This document shows positions 1-8,324 of a DNA stretch of 64,000 nt, piece after piece. The stretch covers positions 3,100,001 through 3,164,000 of the forward strand of contig NZ_CP094533.1 of assembly GCF_022811605.1 (NCBI RefSeq), given 5' to 3'. The notes under the pieces are model-generated. The model did no database searches. It worked only from the letters and a program-made list of their open reading frames with translations, and had not been told where the DNA came from. The translations under genes and the position numbers were made by a program. The stretch is from Agromyces soli (lineage in GTDB: Bacteria > Actinomycetota > Actinomycetes > Actinomycetales > Microbacteriaceae). Position 1 is the stretch's first letter, and the number at the start of each line of letters is the position of its first letter.

Positions 1-1
1 C

Positions 2-382
2 GAGGAGGCGGCCGAGCTGCTCGGCATCTCCCCCGGCGAGATCGTCAAATCCCTCGTCGTCAAGCGCAGCGACGGCAGCTACCTCTTCGCCCTCGTGCCC
101 GGCGGCCGCAAGATCAGCTGGCCGAAGCTGCGGGCGCTCGTCGGCGTCAACAAGCTGCAGCTGCCCGACGCCTCGCTCGCGCTCGCCGCGACCGGCTACG
201 AGCGCGGCACGATCACCCCGCTCGGCTCGACCACCGCCTGGCCGGTGTACGCCGACGAGACGATCGCCGGCCGGCGCGTCTCGATGGGGGCCGGCGAGCA
301 CGGCCGCAGCCTCTTCGTCGACGCCGACGCGCTCATCGCGGCGTACGGCGCGACCGTCGCGGACCTCAGCGACCCGGAGTAG
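2..382 (+). CDS. YbaK/EbsC-type aminoacyl-tRNA deacylase, 5' truncated by window edge
   Basis: The frame is open from base 2, so the start lies outside the window; 126 C-terminal residues are visible. The visible part contains a conserved-looking VKSLVVK segment, a KLRALVG region, and a late stretch (TPLGSTTAWPVYAD) that resembles the C-terminal half of the YbaK/prolyl-tRNA editing fold. Family members hydrolyse mischarged Cys-tRNA(Pro) or related aminoacyl-tRNAs in the cytoplasm. The match is by overall pattern, and the N-terminal half needed to assign the exact subfamily is missing. It ends 67 bases before the next gene on the same strand, so cotranscription is possible but not shown. Confidence 0.75.
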   Translation, partial: EEAAELLGISPGEIVKSLVVKRSDGSYLFALVPGGRKISWPKLRALVGVNKLQLPDASLALAATGYERGTITPLGSTTAWPVYADETIAGRRVSMGAGEHGRSLFVDADALIAAYGATVADLSDPE

Positions 383-449
383 CGCTCGCCGAGAAGGACC
401 GTCCGCGGCGAACGGGAATGCCGCGCGCGGTCCGTGCGTTCGCATCGAT

Positions 450-1115
450 GTGAGCACTCCCATCAAGATCGACATCTGGTCCGACATCGCCTGCCCCTGG
501 TGCTACATCGGCAAGCGCCACTTCGAAGCGGGCGTCGCCGCCCTGGGCGATGACGCCCCCGAGATCGAGGTGGAGTACCACTCCTTCGAACTCGCCCCCG
601 ACACGCCCGTCGACTTCGAGGGCAGCGAGATCGACTTCCTCGCGAAGCACAAGGGCATGCCGGCCGAGCGGGTGCAGCAGATGCTGCAGCACGTCACCGG
701 CGTCGCCGCGAACGCGGGCCTCGACTACGACTTCGACGCCCTCCAGCACACCAAGACGCTCAAGGCGCACGAGCTGCTGCACTTCGCGAAGTCCGAGGGC
801 CGCCAGCTCGAGCTCGCGGAGCGCCTGTTCCGCGCCTACTTCACCGAGGGTCGGCATGTCGGCCGCGTCGACGAGCTCGTCGCGCTCGCCGCCGATGCGG
901 GCCTCGACGCCGACGCCGCGCGCGAGGCCCTCGAGTCCGGTCGTTTCGCCGCGGCCGTCCAGGCCGACATCGCCCAGGCGGGCGCGTACGGCATCAACGG
1001 CGTGCCCTTCTTCGTCATCGACGGCAAGTACGGCGTCTCCGGCGCCCAGCCCGCCGAGGTCTTCGGCCAGGTGCTCACCCAGGTGGCCGGCGAGCGGGAC
1101 GGGGCGGTCGCGTGA
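450..1115 (+). CDS. frnE: DsbA-family oxidoreductase, FrnE type
   Basis: A 221-residue cytoplasmic thioredoxin-fold protein with an inserted helical domain. The active-site CPWC is at residues 15-18 and the cis-proline loop (GVPFF) is near residue 186. FrnE-type proteins act as disulfide oxidoreductases or isomerases and have been linked to oxidative-stress tolerance in Deinococcus. No signal peptide is present. The start is GTG at 450. From memory of the family, FrnE proteins carry an extra CX4C pair at the C-terminus; this frame stops at TGA 1113-1115 without it. The CX4C pair is found instead in the overlapping small frame that starts at 1112, see that entry. Confidence 0.88.
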   Translation: MSTPIKIDIWSDIACPWCYIGKRHFEAGVAALGDDAPEIEVEYHSFELAPDTPVDFEGSEIDFLAKHKGMPAERVQQMLQHVTGVAANAGLDYDFDALQHTKTLKAHELLHFAKSEGRQLELAERLFRAYFTEGRHVGRVDELVALAADAGLDADAAREALESGRFAAAVQADIAQAGAYGINGVPFFVIDGKYGVSGAQPAEVFGQVLTQVAGERDGAVA

Positions 1116-1279
1116 CCGCGGCCGACGCTTCGACCGCGGTGGCCGCGACGGATGCCTCGGCCGGCGCGCCCGCCGAGGCATCCGCCTCGCCGTTCACGAT
1201 GGTGACCGGCGCCCCCGGCGCCATGGTCTGCGAGGGCGACGTCTGCTTCGTGCCCGGTGCTGACGCCGCCACCGAGTAG
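1112..1279 (+). CDS. Small protein carrying a CX4C motif, probable detached FrnE tail
   Basis: A 55-codon frame starts with GTG at 1112, inside the frnE stop (GTGA overlap), in the -1 frame relative to frnE. The product is an Ala/Ser/Thr-rich linker followed by CEGDVC at residues 40-45, then FVPG. A CX4C pair is the feature expected at the C-terminus of FrnE proteins. Three readings remain: a translationally coupled separate peptide, a ribosomal -1 frameshift product, or a sequence error or recent indel that split one gene (one extra G in the GGGG run at 1101-1104 would fuse the frames). I cannot choose between them from the sequence. It is too short and too biased in composition for an independent assignment. 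Confidence 0.5.
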   Translation: MTAADASTAVAATDASAGAPAEASASPFTMVTGAPGAMVCEGDVCFVPGADAATE

Positions 1280-1303
1280 GCGGCCCCTTCCCTCCCCGCG
1301 CCG

Positions 1304-1327
1304 AACGATATATCGTTGAGTATCGTT
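1304..1327. promoter_or_regulatory. Probable PadR operator
   Basis: A perfect 14-bp palindrome, AACGATATATCGTT, occupies 1304-1317. It is followed by a second TATCGTT at 1321-1327, exactly 10 bp after the first TATCGTT (1311). ATATATC-containing dyads are typical PadR targets. The site is 24-47 bases upstream of the padR start, so autoregulation is the likely role. Confidence 0.65.
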
Positions 1328-1350
1328 CGTAGCTCAGCATGGAGGTCACC

Positions 1351-1914
1351 ATGAACGGACAGCGCCCGAGCGGCGGTTTCAGCGGCACCGGGTTCCCCGG
1401 CGACGGCCCCGGCCAGATGCTCTGGGAGGCGATGTCGCAGTTGCGCTCCTCCCTCGACCCGCGCGGCGGCGGCTCCCGCATGGCGCGCGGCGACGTGCGC
1501 CAGGCCGTGCTCGTCCTGCTCGCCGAGGAGCCGATGCACGGCTACCAGATCATCCGCGAGATCGAGGAGCGCAGCGGCGGCAGCTGGAAGCCCAGCGCCG
1601 GCTCGGTCTACCCGACCTTGCAGCTGCTCGCCGACGAGGGGCTGATCACGGCCGAGGAGCTCCGCGGCCGCAAGACCTACTCCCTCACGGAGGCCGGCCG
1701 CGCCGAAGCCGATGCGGGCGCCGATCGACCCGCACCCTGGGAGTCGGGCACCCGCGGCGCCGCCCCGCACGCGGCGCTGTCCAAGGCCGGCATCGAGCTC
1801 GCCTCGGCGGCCGCGCAGCTCGGCCGCACCGGCACGCCGGAGCAGCTCGAGCAGGCGGTGCGCGAGCTCGACGACACTCGCCGGCGGCTCTACTCGATCC
1901 TCGCCCAGGACTGA
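1351..1914 (+). CDS. PadR family transcriptional regulator
   Basis: A 187-residue DNA-binding repressor. The winged helix is at about residues 45-115, with the family's RGDVRQAVLVLL helix, the HGYQI turn, and the wing motif around SVYPTLQLLADEGLI. The C-terminal part is a helical dimerisation arm. An in-frame ATG lies 12 bases upstream (1339), but GGAGGT at 1341-1346 sits correctly for the ATG at 1351 and overlaps the earlier codon, so 1351 was chosen. An AT-rich palindrome just upstream is the probable autoregulatory operator. The UbiB-like gene begins 4 bases after the stop, so the two form one unit and the kinase is the likely regulated target. The ligand is unknown. Confidence 0.9.
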   Translation: MNGQRPSGGFSGTGFPGDGPGQMLWEAMSQLRSSLDPRGGGSRMARGDVRQAVLVLLAEEPMHGYQIIREIEERSGGSWKPSAGSVYPTLQLLADEGLITAEELRGRKTYSLTEAGRAEADAGADRPAPWESGTRGAAPHAALSKAGIELASAAAQLGRTGTPEQLEQAVRELDDTRRRLYSILAQD

Positions 1915-1918
1915 CCGG

Positions 1919-3673
1919 GTGACGCCGCGCGACGCCGGCGGCCCCACGCCGCCCGCCGCGGACGACGAGCGCGCCCGGCGCGCCCGCTCGCGCCGCATCC
2001 TGCGCTTCGCCGCCCGGCAGCTCGTGCAGCTCTGGTGGTTCGAACTCGCGCTGCCGAAGCTCGGACTCGCCGGCATCGCCGAGCGCACCCGCGCCGCACG
2101 GATGCAGCGGCTCGCCTCTCGCTTCCGCGGTCTCGCGGTCGAGCTCGGCGGTCTGATGATCAAGGTCGGCCAGTTCCTCTCCTCCCGGCTCGACGTGCTG
2201 CCGCCCGAGATCACCTCCGAGCTGGAGGGCCTGCAGGACGAAGTGCCCGCGGTCGCGTTCCCCGAGATCCGGGCGCTCGCCGAGCAGGAGCTCGGCGCGC
2301 CGCTCGGCTCGGTCTACGCCGCCTTCGACGAAACCCCGGTCGCCGCGGCCTCGCTCGGCCAGGCGCACCGCGCCCGGCTCGCCGCGCCCGACGCCGAGGA
2401 CGCCGGCTTCGCCGAGGTCGTCGTGAAGGTGCAGCGCCCCGGCATCGACCGCATCGTCGCCGTCGACCTCGCGGCGCTCCGCCGCATCGCGGGCTGGCTG
2501 CGCCGAGTGCGGATCGTCGCGGACCGAGTGGATGCCCCGGCGCTCGTCGAGGAGTTCGCGCAGACGAGCCTCGAGGAGATCGACTACCTGCACGAGGCGG
2601 CCAACGCCGAACGCTTCGCCGAATCGTTCGCAGAGGAGCCGCGCGTCGACGCCCCCGCCGTCGTCTGGGCGCGCACCACCCGCCGGGTGCTGACGCTCCA
2701 GGACGTCACCGCGATCAAGATCAACGACACGGCGGCACTGCGCGCGGCCGGCATCGACCCCTCGGAGGTCGCGCACGTCTTCGCCGAGGTCATGTTCGAC
2801 CAGGTGTTCACGCACGGCTTCGTGCACGCCGATCCGCACCCCGGCAACCTCTTCGTCACGCCCAGCGTCGCCATTGATCCGTCGGCCTCTGCGGGCGACG
2901 CGGCGACGCCCGCCTGGCGGCTCACGTTCGTGGACTTCGGCATGATGGCCGAGGTGCCCGCCGAGCTCCGCAGCGGGCTGCGCACCCTCGTGATCGCCGT
3001 CGCCGCACGCGACGGGCGCGGCATGATCGAGGCCGCACGGGAGATCGGCGTGCTCCTGCCGAGCGCGGACACCGGCGAGCTGGAACGCGCGCTCTCGCAG
3101 CTGTTCGAGCGCTTCGGCGGCATGGGCTTCGCCCAGCTGAAGGACGTGGACCCGAAGGAGTTCCGCGAGTTCGGCGAGGAGTTCGGCGATGTCGTGCGCT
3201 CCCTCCCCCTGCAGTTGCCCGAGCATCTGCTGCTCCTCATCCGGGCGATGGCGCTCACCTCCGGCATGTGCAGCGGGCTCGACCCCGAGTTCAACGTCTG
3301 GGACGCGGTCGAGCCGTACGCGACGCAGCTGCTCCGCGAGGAGGGCGGCGGGATGGCCCGCGGCTTGCTCGACCAGGCGATGTCGAGCGCCGGCATTCTC
3401 TGGGGGATGCCGCAGCGGCTCGACTCCGTCGTCACGAAGGTCGAGCAGGGCCGGCTCTCCTTCGACACCTCGCGCCTCGAGCGGCGCCTCGACCGGCTCG
3501 AGGGCGTCGCCCGTCGGGTGGTCTCGGCCGTGCTGTTCGCCGCCCTCCTCATCGGCGGCGCGGTCATCGTCGCGCCGAACCCGGCGCTCGGCTGGACCCT
3601 CGTCGCGCTCTCCGTGCTACCGCTGCTGCACGCCCTCCTCGCCGGGCTGTTCTCCCGGCGCGGCCCGCGGTAG
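1919..3673 (+). CDS. ABC1/UbiB family atypical kinase
   Basis: A 584-residue UbiB/ADCK-type protein. Family hallmarks are KVGQ at 82-85 (the KxGQ helix), the Ala-rich nucleotide loop ASLGQAH, the VVKVQRPG lysine strand, HADPHPGNLF near 302-311 (catalytic loop), and VDFGMM near 336 (metal-binding DFG). Two hydrophobic segments at about 537-580 form a C-terminal membrane anchor, as in many bacterial members. In quinone-making bacteria these ATPases assist isoprenoid-quinone or lipid metabolism; actinobacteria make menaquinone, so the client here is unclear. GTG at 1919 was chosen because it lies just after the padR stop; longer versions would overlap padR. Coupling to a PadR repressor suggests conditional expression. 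Confidence 0.9.
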   Translation: MTPRDAGGPTPPAADDERARRARSRRILRFAARQLVQLWWFELALPKLGLAGIAERTRAARMQRLASRFRGLAVELGGLMIKVGQFLSSRLDVLPPEITSELEGLQDEVPAVAFPEIRALAEQELGAPLGSVYAAFDETPVAAASLGQAHRARLAAPDAEDAGFAEVVVKVQRPGIDRIVAVDLAALRRIAGWLRRVRIVADRVDAPALVEEFAQTSLEEIDYLHEAANAERFAESFAEEPRVDAPAVVWARTTRRVLTLQDVTAIKINDTAALRAAGIDPSEVAHVFAEVMFDQVFTHGFVHADPHPGNLFVTPSVAIDPSASAGDAATPAWRLTFVDFGMMAEVPAELRSGLRTLVIAVAARDGRGMIEAAREIGVLLPSADTGELERALSQLFERFGGMGFAQLKDVDPKEFREFGEEFGDVVRSLPLQLPEHLLLLIRAMALTSGMCSGLDPEFNVWDAVEPYATQLLREEGGGMARGLLDQAMSSAGILWGMPQRLDSVVTKVEQGRLSFDTSRLERRLDRLEGVARRVVSAVLFAALLIGGAVIVAPNPALGWTLVALSVLPLLHALLAGLFSRRGPR

Positions 3674-3681
3674 CGCTCGGC

Positions 3682-3687
3682 TAGGCT
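3682..3687 (+). promoter_or_regulatory. -10 element of a probable leaderless promoter
   Basis: TAGGCT ends 6 bases before the ATG at 3694, the spacing expected if transcription starts at the A of the start codon. No Shine-Dalgarno precedes the gene, which supports a leaderless mRNA and its own promoter after the UbiB-like gene. Confidence 0.45.
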
Positions 3688-3693
3688 GCCTGC

Positions 3694-5034
3694 ATGGGGC
3701 ATCGCGGATTCGCGTCGGCGTCGGCGGCGACCGCGAACGGACTCACCCTCGCGCTTGCCCCGGGCCTCGCGCCGAGCGGTCCCGATCCGCGACCGAGCTT
3801 CTTCCACGGCTTCGCCACCGAGCCGCAGCTCGTCGCCCGCGGACTGCTGACCCTCGCCGACCTCACCGCCACGCGGTACTTCAAGTACACGCCGACGACC
3901 CAGCGCGACCCGGTGCTGACCGCCCACGGCGACCGCCTCCGCGCCGAGGTCTTCTCGGCATGCAACAGCGTCTACGCCCGGCTCGACCTGCTCGCGAGCG
4001 GGCTCGACGGCGGCGAGGTGTCGCACGGCACGACGAACGTCGACCTCGGCCTCGCGACGAGGCAGGCCCTCATCGCGGTCGGGCGCTCCGAACTGTTCCA
4101 CCTCGACGTCGGCGCCGACGGGCTCGCGCTCTCCACCCCGCAGACGACCGCCGTCGAACGCCCGGTCGAGATGCCGGCCCGCTGGATCCCGGCCTTCGGC
4201 AACGTGGCCGAGCTGCACCGCCGCCTGCGCCCCGCGTTCGAGCTGGACCGTGCGGGCGCCCGGGCGCTGCTCGGCTCGCTCCCGGCGACGACGGCCTCGG
4301 GTGCGAGCGGCTGGCTGACCCCGACCCCGAGCGGAGCCAGGCTCGCTCCGCGCCGAACCGGCAGCGCGGTGCACGTGCAGGGCCTGCACCGGCTCGCCGC
4401 GCTGAAACGGCTGCTCCCCCACGTGCAGGGGCTCGCCGTGTACGGAGCGGCGGACGGCGAGCCGGGGCCCACCGCCGTCGAGGTCTCGCTCCCGCACGCG
4501 CGTCTGCTCCTCGGGCTCACCGTCGAATCGTGGCGAGGCTTCTCCGGCGAAGGATCGCTCGTGAGCGCCCTCGCGCCCGACGACGTCGCCGAGCACGCTG
4601 CGCTGCTCTCGGCCCTGCTGGCCTTCGAGCCGGTGATCGACGTGGAGCGGCTGCAGCGGGAGTCCGGCCTCGGCCGCGCCCAGACCGAGTCCGGCATCGC
4701 CGTGCTCGCCGCCTCCGGCCGCGTCGGCTGGGACGTGCGGAGCGGCGCGTACTTCCATCGCGAGCTGCCCGACGATCCCGAGCGCGTCACGCGCGACCAC
4801 CCGCGGGTGCGGACCGCCCGCCGCCTCGCCGCCGAACGGCACGTCTCGCCCGCCGAGGCCCCGGGCGAATGGCACGTCGAGGGCGGGAGCGCCACCGAGC
4901 CGGTGCGGTACCTGGTGCGGATCGGCGACGACGGCGGCCGATGCAGCTGCACCTGGCAACTCGGCGGCAGCCGCGACCGAGGACCCTGCGCGCACGTGCT
5001 CGCCGTGCGCATCCTGATGGAGGAGACCGCATGA
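3694..5034 (+). CDS. SWIM zinc-finger protein
   Basis: A 446-residue protein ending in a SWIM finger: CSC at about residues 417-419 and CAH about 13 residues later (CxC...CxH), within a segment resembling other bacterial SWIM proteins. The first 400 residues have no enzyme motif that I recognise. SWIM fingers bind nucleic acid or protein partners and occur in bacterial gene clusters with large helical-repeat proteins. Here the stop overlaps the start of the 1094-residue downstream gene (ATGA at 5031-5034), so the two are translated together and probably act together. The promoter appears leaderless. The function is unknown. Confidence 0.8.
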   Translation: MGHRGFASASAATANGLTLALAPGLAPSGPDPRPSFFHGFATEPQLVARGLLTLADLTATRYFKYTPTTQRDPVLTAHGDRLRAEVFSACNSVYARLDLLASGLDGGEVSHGTTNVDLGLATRQALIAVGRSELFHLDVGADGLALSTPQTTAVERPVEMPARWIPAFGNVAELHRRLRPAFELDRAGARALLGSLPATTASGASGWLTPTPSGARLAPRRTGSAVHVQGLHRLAALKRLLPHVQGLAVYGAADGEPGPTAVEVSLPHARLLLGLTVESWRGFSGEGSLVSALAPDDVAEHAALLSALLAFEPVIDVERLQRESGLGRAQTESGIAVLAASGRVGWDVRSGAYFHRELPDDPERVTRDHPRVRTARRLAAERHVSPAEAPGEWHVEGGSATEPVRYLVRIGDDGGRCSCTWQLGGSRDRGPCAHVLAVRILMEETA

Positions 5035-8000
5035 CCGACGCCCTCGCCCGCTCGCTCGAACTGTTCCGCGAGCTCGGCTGGGACGGCGCCCCGCTCCCCG
5101 ACGCACCCGCGCTGCCGATCGGCACCGAGGCGCAGCAGCGCGAGGCGCGGGCCGGGCTCCGCCGCGGCGACTGGACCGAGTGGTCCGAGCACGACGGCGG
5201 CTTCGTCCGGGCCTCGCTCGTCGGCGAGACCGACCACGGGATGCTCGCCCTCTTCGCGATCCGCACCGGCGTCGACGCCAGGCGGGCCGAGGACCTGCTC
5301 GGCGGGGCCGGCACGGTGCCCGACGAGCTGGCGGCCGAGGTGCTCGCGACCCGCGGGCCCGAGTTCGCGACGGCGTTCGTCGCCCGCGCCTGCCGCTCGA
5401 ACCGCCGCGCCTGGGAGCACTCCACGTCGGTGCACGCGGGACGCGCGGTGCGGCTCGTGCACCATCACGGTCTCCCGGTGCCCGAGAGCGTGGAGTATCT
5501 GAAGGACTGGTCCGTCTACGCGGCGCTCGCCCTCGGCGAGGAGGCGGAGCTCTTCCCGCAGGACCGCGGCGCGATCGACGCCGAGCTCCTCCGCTCACGC
5601 TTCACCGAGCACATCCGCGTCGGAATCGCCGTCGGGGCCCCGGCGACCGGGCCGTTCGGCCGCGCGGTCGCGGCCGGGGTCGCGGCAGGCTGGATCCGGC
5701 GGGACGAGGCGGTCGCGCTCGTGCTCCTCGCGCTGGACGCGGCCCAGCGCCCGGGAGACCGGAAGGCCTGGGCCGGCACGCTCGTCGGAGCACTCGCTCT
5801 GAGCGACACCGAACTCGTCGCGCACGCCGGCTCCCTGCTGGGCGCGCTGAGCCACGCCGAGGCGCCGGTCGTCGTGGCGCTCGCGCCGGCGCTCATCGAG
5901 CACGGCGACGCGGACGACGCGGCCGAGGCGGTGTCGCTCGCCCTCGCGACGAAGCCCAAGGCCGCTCGACGTGCGGTCCTCGACGCCGCCGAACGGCGCC
6001 CCCGGCCGCTCGCCGGCGCGGCGGGCGAGACCGCGCGACCTGCCCTCGCCGCCGTGGCGGCCGGGCGGGACGCGGGCCTCGCGAAGTCCGCGACGGCCCT
6101 GCTCGCACGCTGGGGCCTCACCGCCGAGGCGGTGGCGGAGCATCCCGTCGACGCGCCGCCCATCGCCTGGAGTGCCACGCCGCCGCTCTGGGAGGTGCCG
6201 AGGTTCGCCCAGGCGCCGGCGACGATCGAGGCGCTGTCCACCGCCGCCGAGCGTCTCGCCTCCCGCCCGGAGAACGCCATGGACCTCGAGGTGGATCGCT
6301 TCCTCGACCTCGCGAACGCCGTCGCCCGCAGCGATCCCGATCGTGCGCGCCTCGCCCTGCGGGGATTGAAGCCGAGCTGGCGGGCCGGCGTCGGAGCCGT
6401 GGCCGACTGGGTCGCCGAGGCGCCGATCCGCTCGCTCGACCGCCTCGTCGGCCCCGGCGGCGAGGACTGGCGCCACGACGTGCACTACCCACCGGCGACC
6501 GCTCGCGAGGCCGCCGTCGCGCAGCGCCTCGGCGAGGTGCCGATGCTGCTGTCGACCCCGAGCTGGGACGACCTTCGGATCGATCCAGAGGAGCTGCTCG
6601 CCCGGCTGCGCGCCCACCGCGACGCCGACGCCGCCGCGAGCGAGGCGGACCTGCTGCTCGCCCTGCTCCGGGTCGAGCTCTCGCTCGTCACGCCGGCGCA
6701 GCTCGACGAGCTCGCCACGCTCGAGGTGCCGGTGCTGCTGCAGTCCGGCGAGCGCATGGCGACGGGCGCGGGCCCCGCCGCTCGCGCCTACCTGCTCGAC
6801 CCGCTCCGCGAGCCGGCCCTCGTGCAGGACGAGGACGGCGACTGGTCCCGCGCCGAGACGGCCCTCCCGGCCTCGCTCAGCGGATTCCCGCCGCGGCTCG
6901 ACCCGAGCCGCTACGGCTGGGGCTCCCCGGTGGAGCTGCCGGGATGGGGCGACGGCACGCACTCGGGCGATTGGCTCGAAGCGGCGAGCGGCTACACCTG
7001 GCGGCAGCTCGCCCGCCGCGCCCGACCGTTCGGACCGCGCCAGGCCGCAGCGCTGATCGGCGGGCTCCGCTCGCCGCACGAGCAGGCCGCCGGCGCCATG
7101 TTCGAGGCCGTGCTCGAAGCCTGGGAGCGCGGCCTCCTCATCCCGGGCGTGGCCGAGCTCCGGCTCGTCGACCGCGGCGGCCCGAGCGGCGCGGCGCAGC
7201 TCGCCCGCGTGGCCGGAGAGCTCGCCGAGGCCGGACTGGGATCGCTCGTCTGGCCGCTTCTCGACCGCACCGTCGAGGCATCCCTCGCCGGCGTCCGGAT
7301 GGTGCCGGGGACGGCGGAGCTCGTCGAAGCGATCGACGCCCTCCTGCCGTCCGCCCTGGCTGCCGTCGGCGCCGGCATCGCCGAGGCATCCGTGCTCGAG
7401 CTGCCGGGCGTCCGCGCGCTCGCCGCGCGGAGCGGCTCCTCGCGCGCCGTCGCCGCCGCCCGCGCGGTCGTCGCCCGCCTCCCCGAGGCGAGCGCGCCGG
7501 CCGCTCCCCCGGCCCCCGAGGCCGAGCCCGGGATCGATCTCGACGACGTCTGGCCGGCAGGCGACGGCGAGGGCGTGGTGATCGACGACGGCGTCGAACC
7601 GACCGCGACGGTGCTCACTCGCGGCTCGAAGCGCTTCGTGCCGCTCGAGTTCGCGCTCGCCGACGCCCCGGAGGTGCGCTACCGCGCCCTGATGGCGTGG
7701 GCCTACGCCCTCGACCGGGAAGGGCAGCTCGACGCCGAGACGGTCGACGGCGACGAGCGCCGCTGGATCGAATGGGACGACGCCGCGGGCCGGCTCTCGG
7801 TCTCCGAGTTCCGTGACCGAAGCACCGGCGGGGCCGGCCCGCGCAGCGACGGCCTCGAACCGCCGCTCACCTCGCTCATGGTCGCGGTCGTGCTCGCCTC
7901 GCTCTGCTCGGACGTCGAGTCGCGCTACAGCGTCGATGCGATGGTGGCAGCGCGAAAGTTCTCCGCGGCCTCGGTGCGGCTCGCCGCGCGACGGCTCCTG

Positions 8001-8315
8001 CCGCTGCCCGAGCTGACGCCCGCGCGCATGATGGGCTCGATCGAGCGAGAGCTGCGGGCGCTACCCGTGCTCTGGCCGCTGCTCACCGAGTCGGTGCGCT
8101 TCGCGGCGGCGCAGCCGAAGCCGCCGGCGTGGCTGAACCGGGTGCTCGATGTCGCGCTGCTGCGTGCCCCGGTGCTGCGGGCCGCGGCATCCGCCGGCCG
8201 GATCCCCGCCGAGGATGCGGCGTGGCCCGGTCTCGCGGAGCTCGCCGCACGGAAGGGCTCGTCCGCCGCGCTCGTCAAGGCGCGGGCGCTCCTCGCGGCG
8301 CTCGGACTCGGCTGA
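5031..8315 (+). CDS. Very large DUF6493-like helical protein, partner of the SWIM protein
   Basis: A 1094-residue protein starting at the ATG that overlaps the SWIM gene's stop. It is dominated by Ala/Leu/Glu-rich helices in a repeating pattern that suggests HEAT-like or other alpha-solenoid repeats. There is no signal peptide, membrane segment, Walker motif or nuclease motif that I can see. A low-complexity Pro/Ala linker (around residues 820-835) separates a C-terminal region of about 250 residues. From memory, DUF6493 proteins are encoded beside SWIM-finger genes in actinobacteria; the family label rests on context and size and was not searched. A scaffold or regulator binding partners together with the SWIM protein is a reasonable guess; no function is established. 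The stop is 9 bases from the convergent uppS. Confidence 0.7.
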   Translation: MTDALARSLELFRELGWDGAPLPDAPALPIGTEAQQREARAGLRRGDWTEWSEHDGGFVRASLVGETDHGMLALFAIRTGVDARRAEDLLGGAGTVPDELAAEVLATRGPEFATAFVARACRSNRRAWEHSTSVHAGRAVRLVHHHGLPVPESVEYLKDWSVYAALALGEEAELFPQDRGAIDAELLRSRFTEHIRVGIAVGAPATGPFGRAVAAGVAAGWIRRDEAVALVLLALDAAQRPGDRKAWAGTLVGALALSDTELVAHAGSLLGALSHAEAPVVVALAPALIEHGDADDAAEAVSLALATKPKAARRAVLDAAERRPRPLAGAAGETARPALAAVAAGRDAGLAKSATALLARWGLTAEAVAEHPVDAPPIAWSATPPLWEVPRFAQAPATIEALSTAAERLASRPENAMDLEVDRFLDLANAVARSDPDRARLALRGLKPSWRAGVGAVADWVAEAPIRSLDRLVGPGGEDWRHDVHYPPATAREAAVAQRLGEVPMLLSTPSWDDLRIDPEELLARLRAHRDADAAASEADLLLALLRVELSLVTPAQLDELATLEVPVLLQSGERMATGAGPAARAYLLDPLREPALVQDEDGDWSRAETALPASLSGFPPRLDPSRYGWGSPVELPGWGDGTHSGDWLEAASGYTWRQLARRARPFGPRQAAALIGGLRSPHEQAAGAMFEAVLEAWERGLLIPGVAELRLVDRGGPSGAAQLARVAGELAEAGLGSLVWPLLDRTVEASLAGVRMVPGTAELVEAIDALLPSALAAVGAGIAEASVLELPGVRALAARSGSSRAVAAARAVVARLPEASAPAAPPAPEAEPGIDLDDVWPAGDGEGVVIDDGVEPTATVLTRGSKRFVPLEFALADAPEVRYRALMAWAYALDREGQLDAETVDGDERRWIEWDDAAGRLSVSEFRDRSTGGAGPRSDGLEPPLTSLMVAVVLASLCSDVESRYSVDAMVAARKFSAASVRLAARRLLPLPELTPARMMGSIERELRALPVLWPLLTESVRFAAAQPKPPAWLNRVLDVALLRAPVLRAAASAGRIPAEDAAWPGLAELAARKGSSAALVKARALLAALGLG

Positions 8316-8324
8316 GGCGGCGGA

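Noticed and set aside
1685-3226. Long minus-strand open frame opposite the UbiB-like gene
   Set aside because: Antisense shadow with His/Arg/Gly-rich composition; the plus-strand gene has intact kinase motifs.
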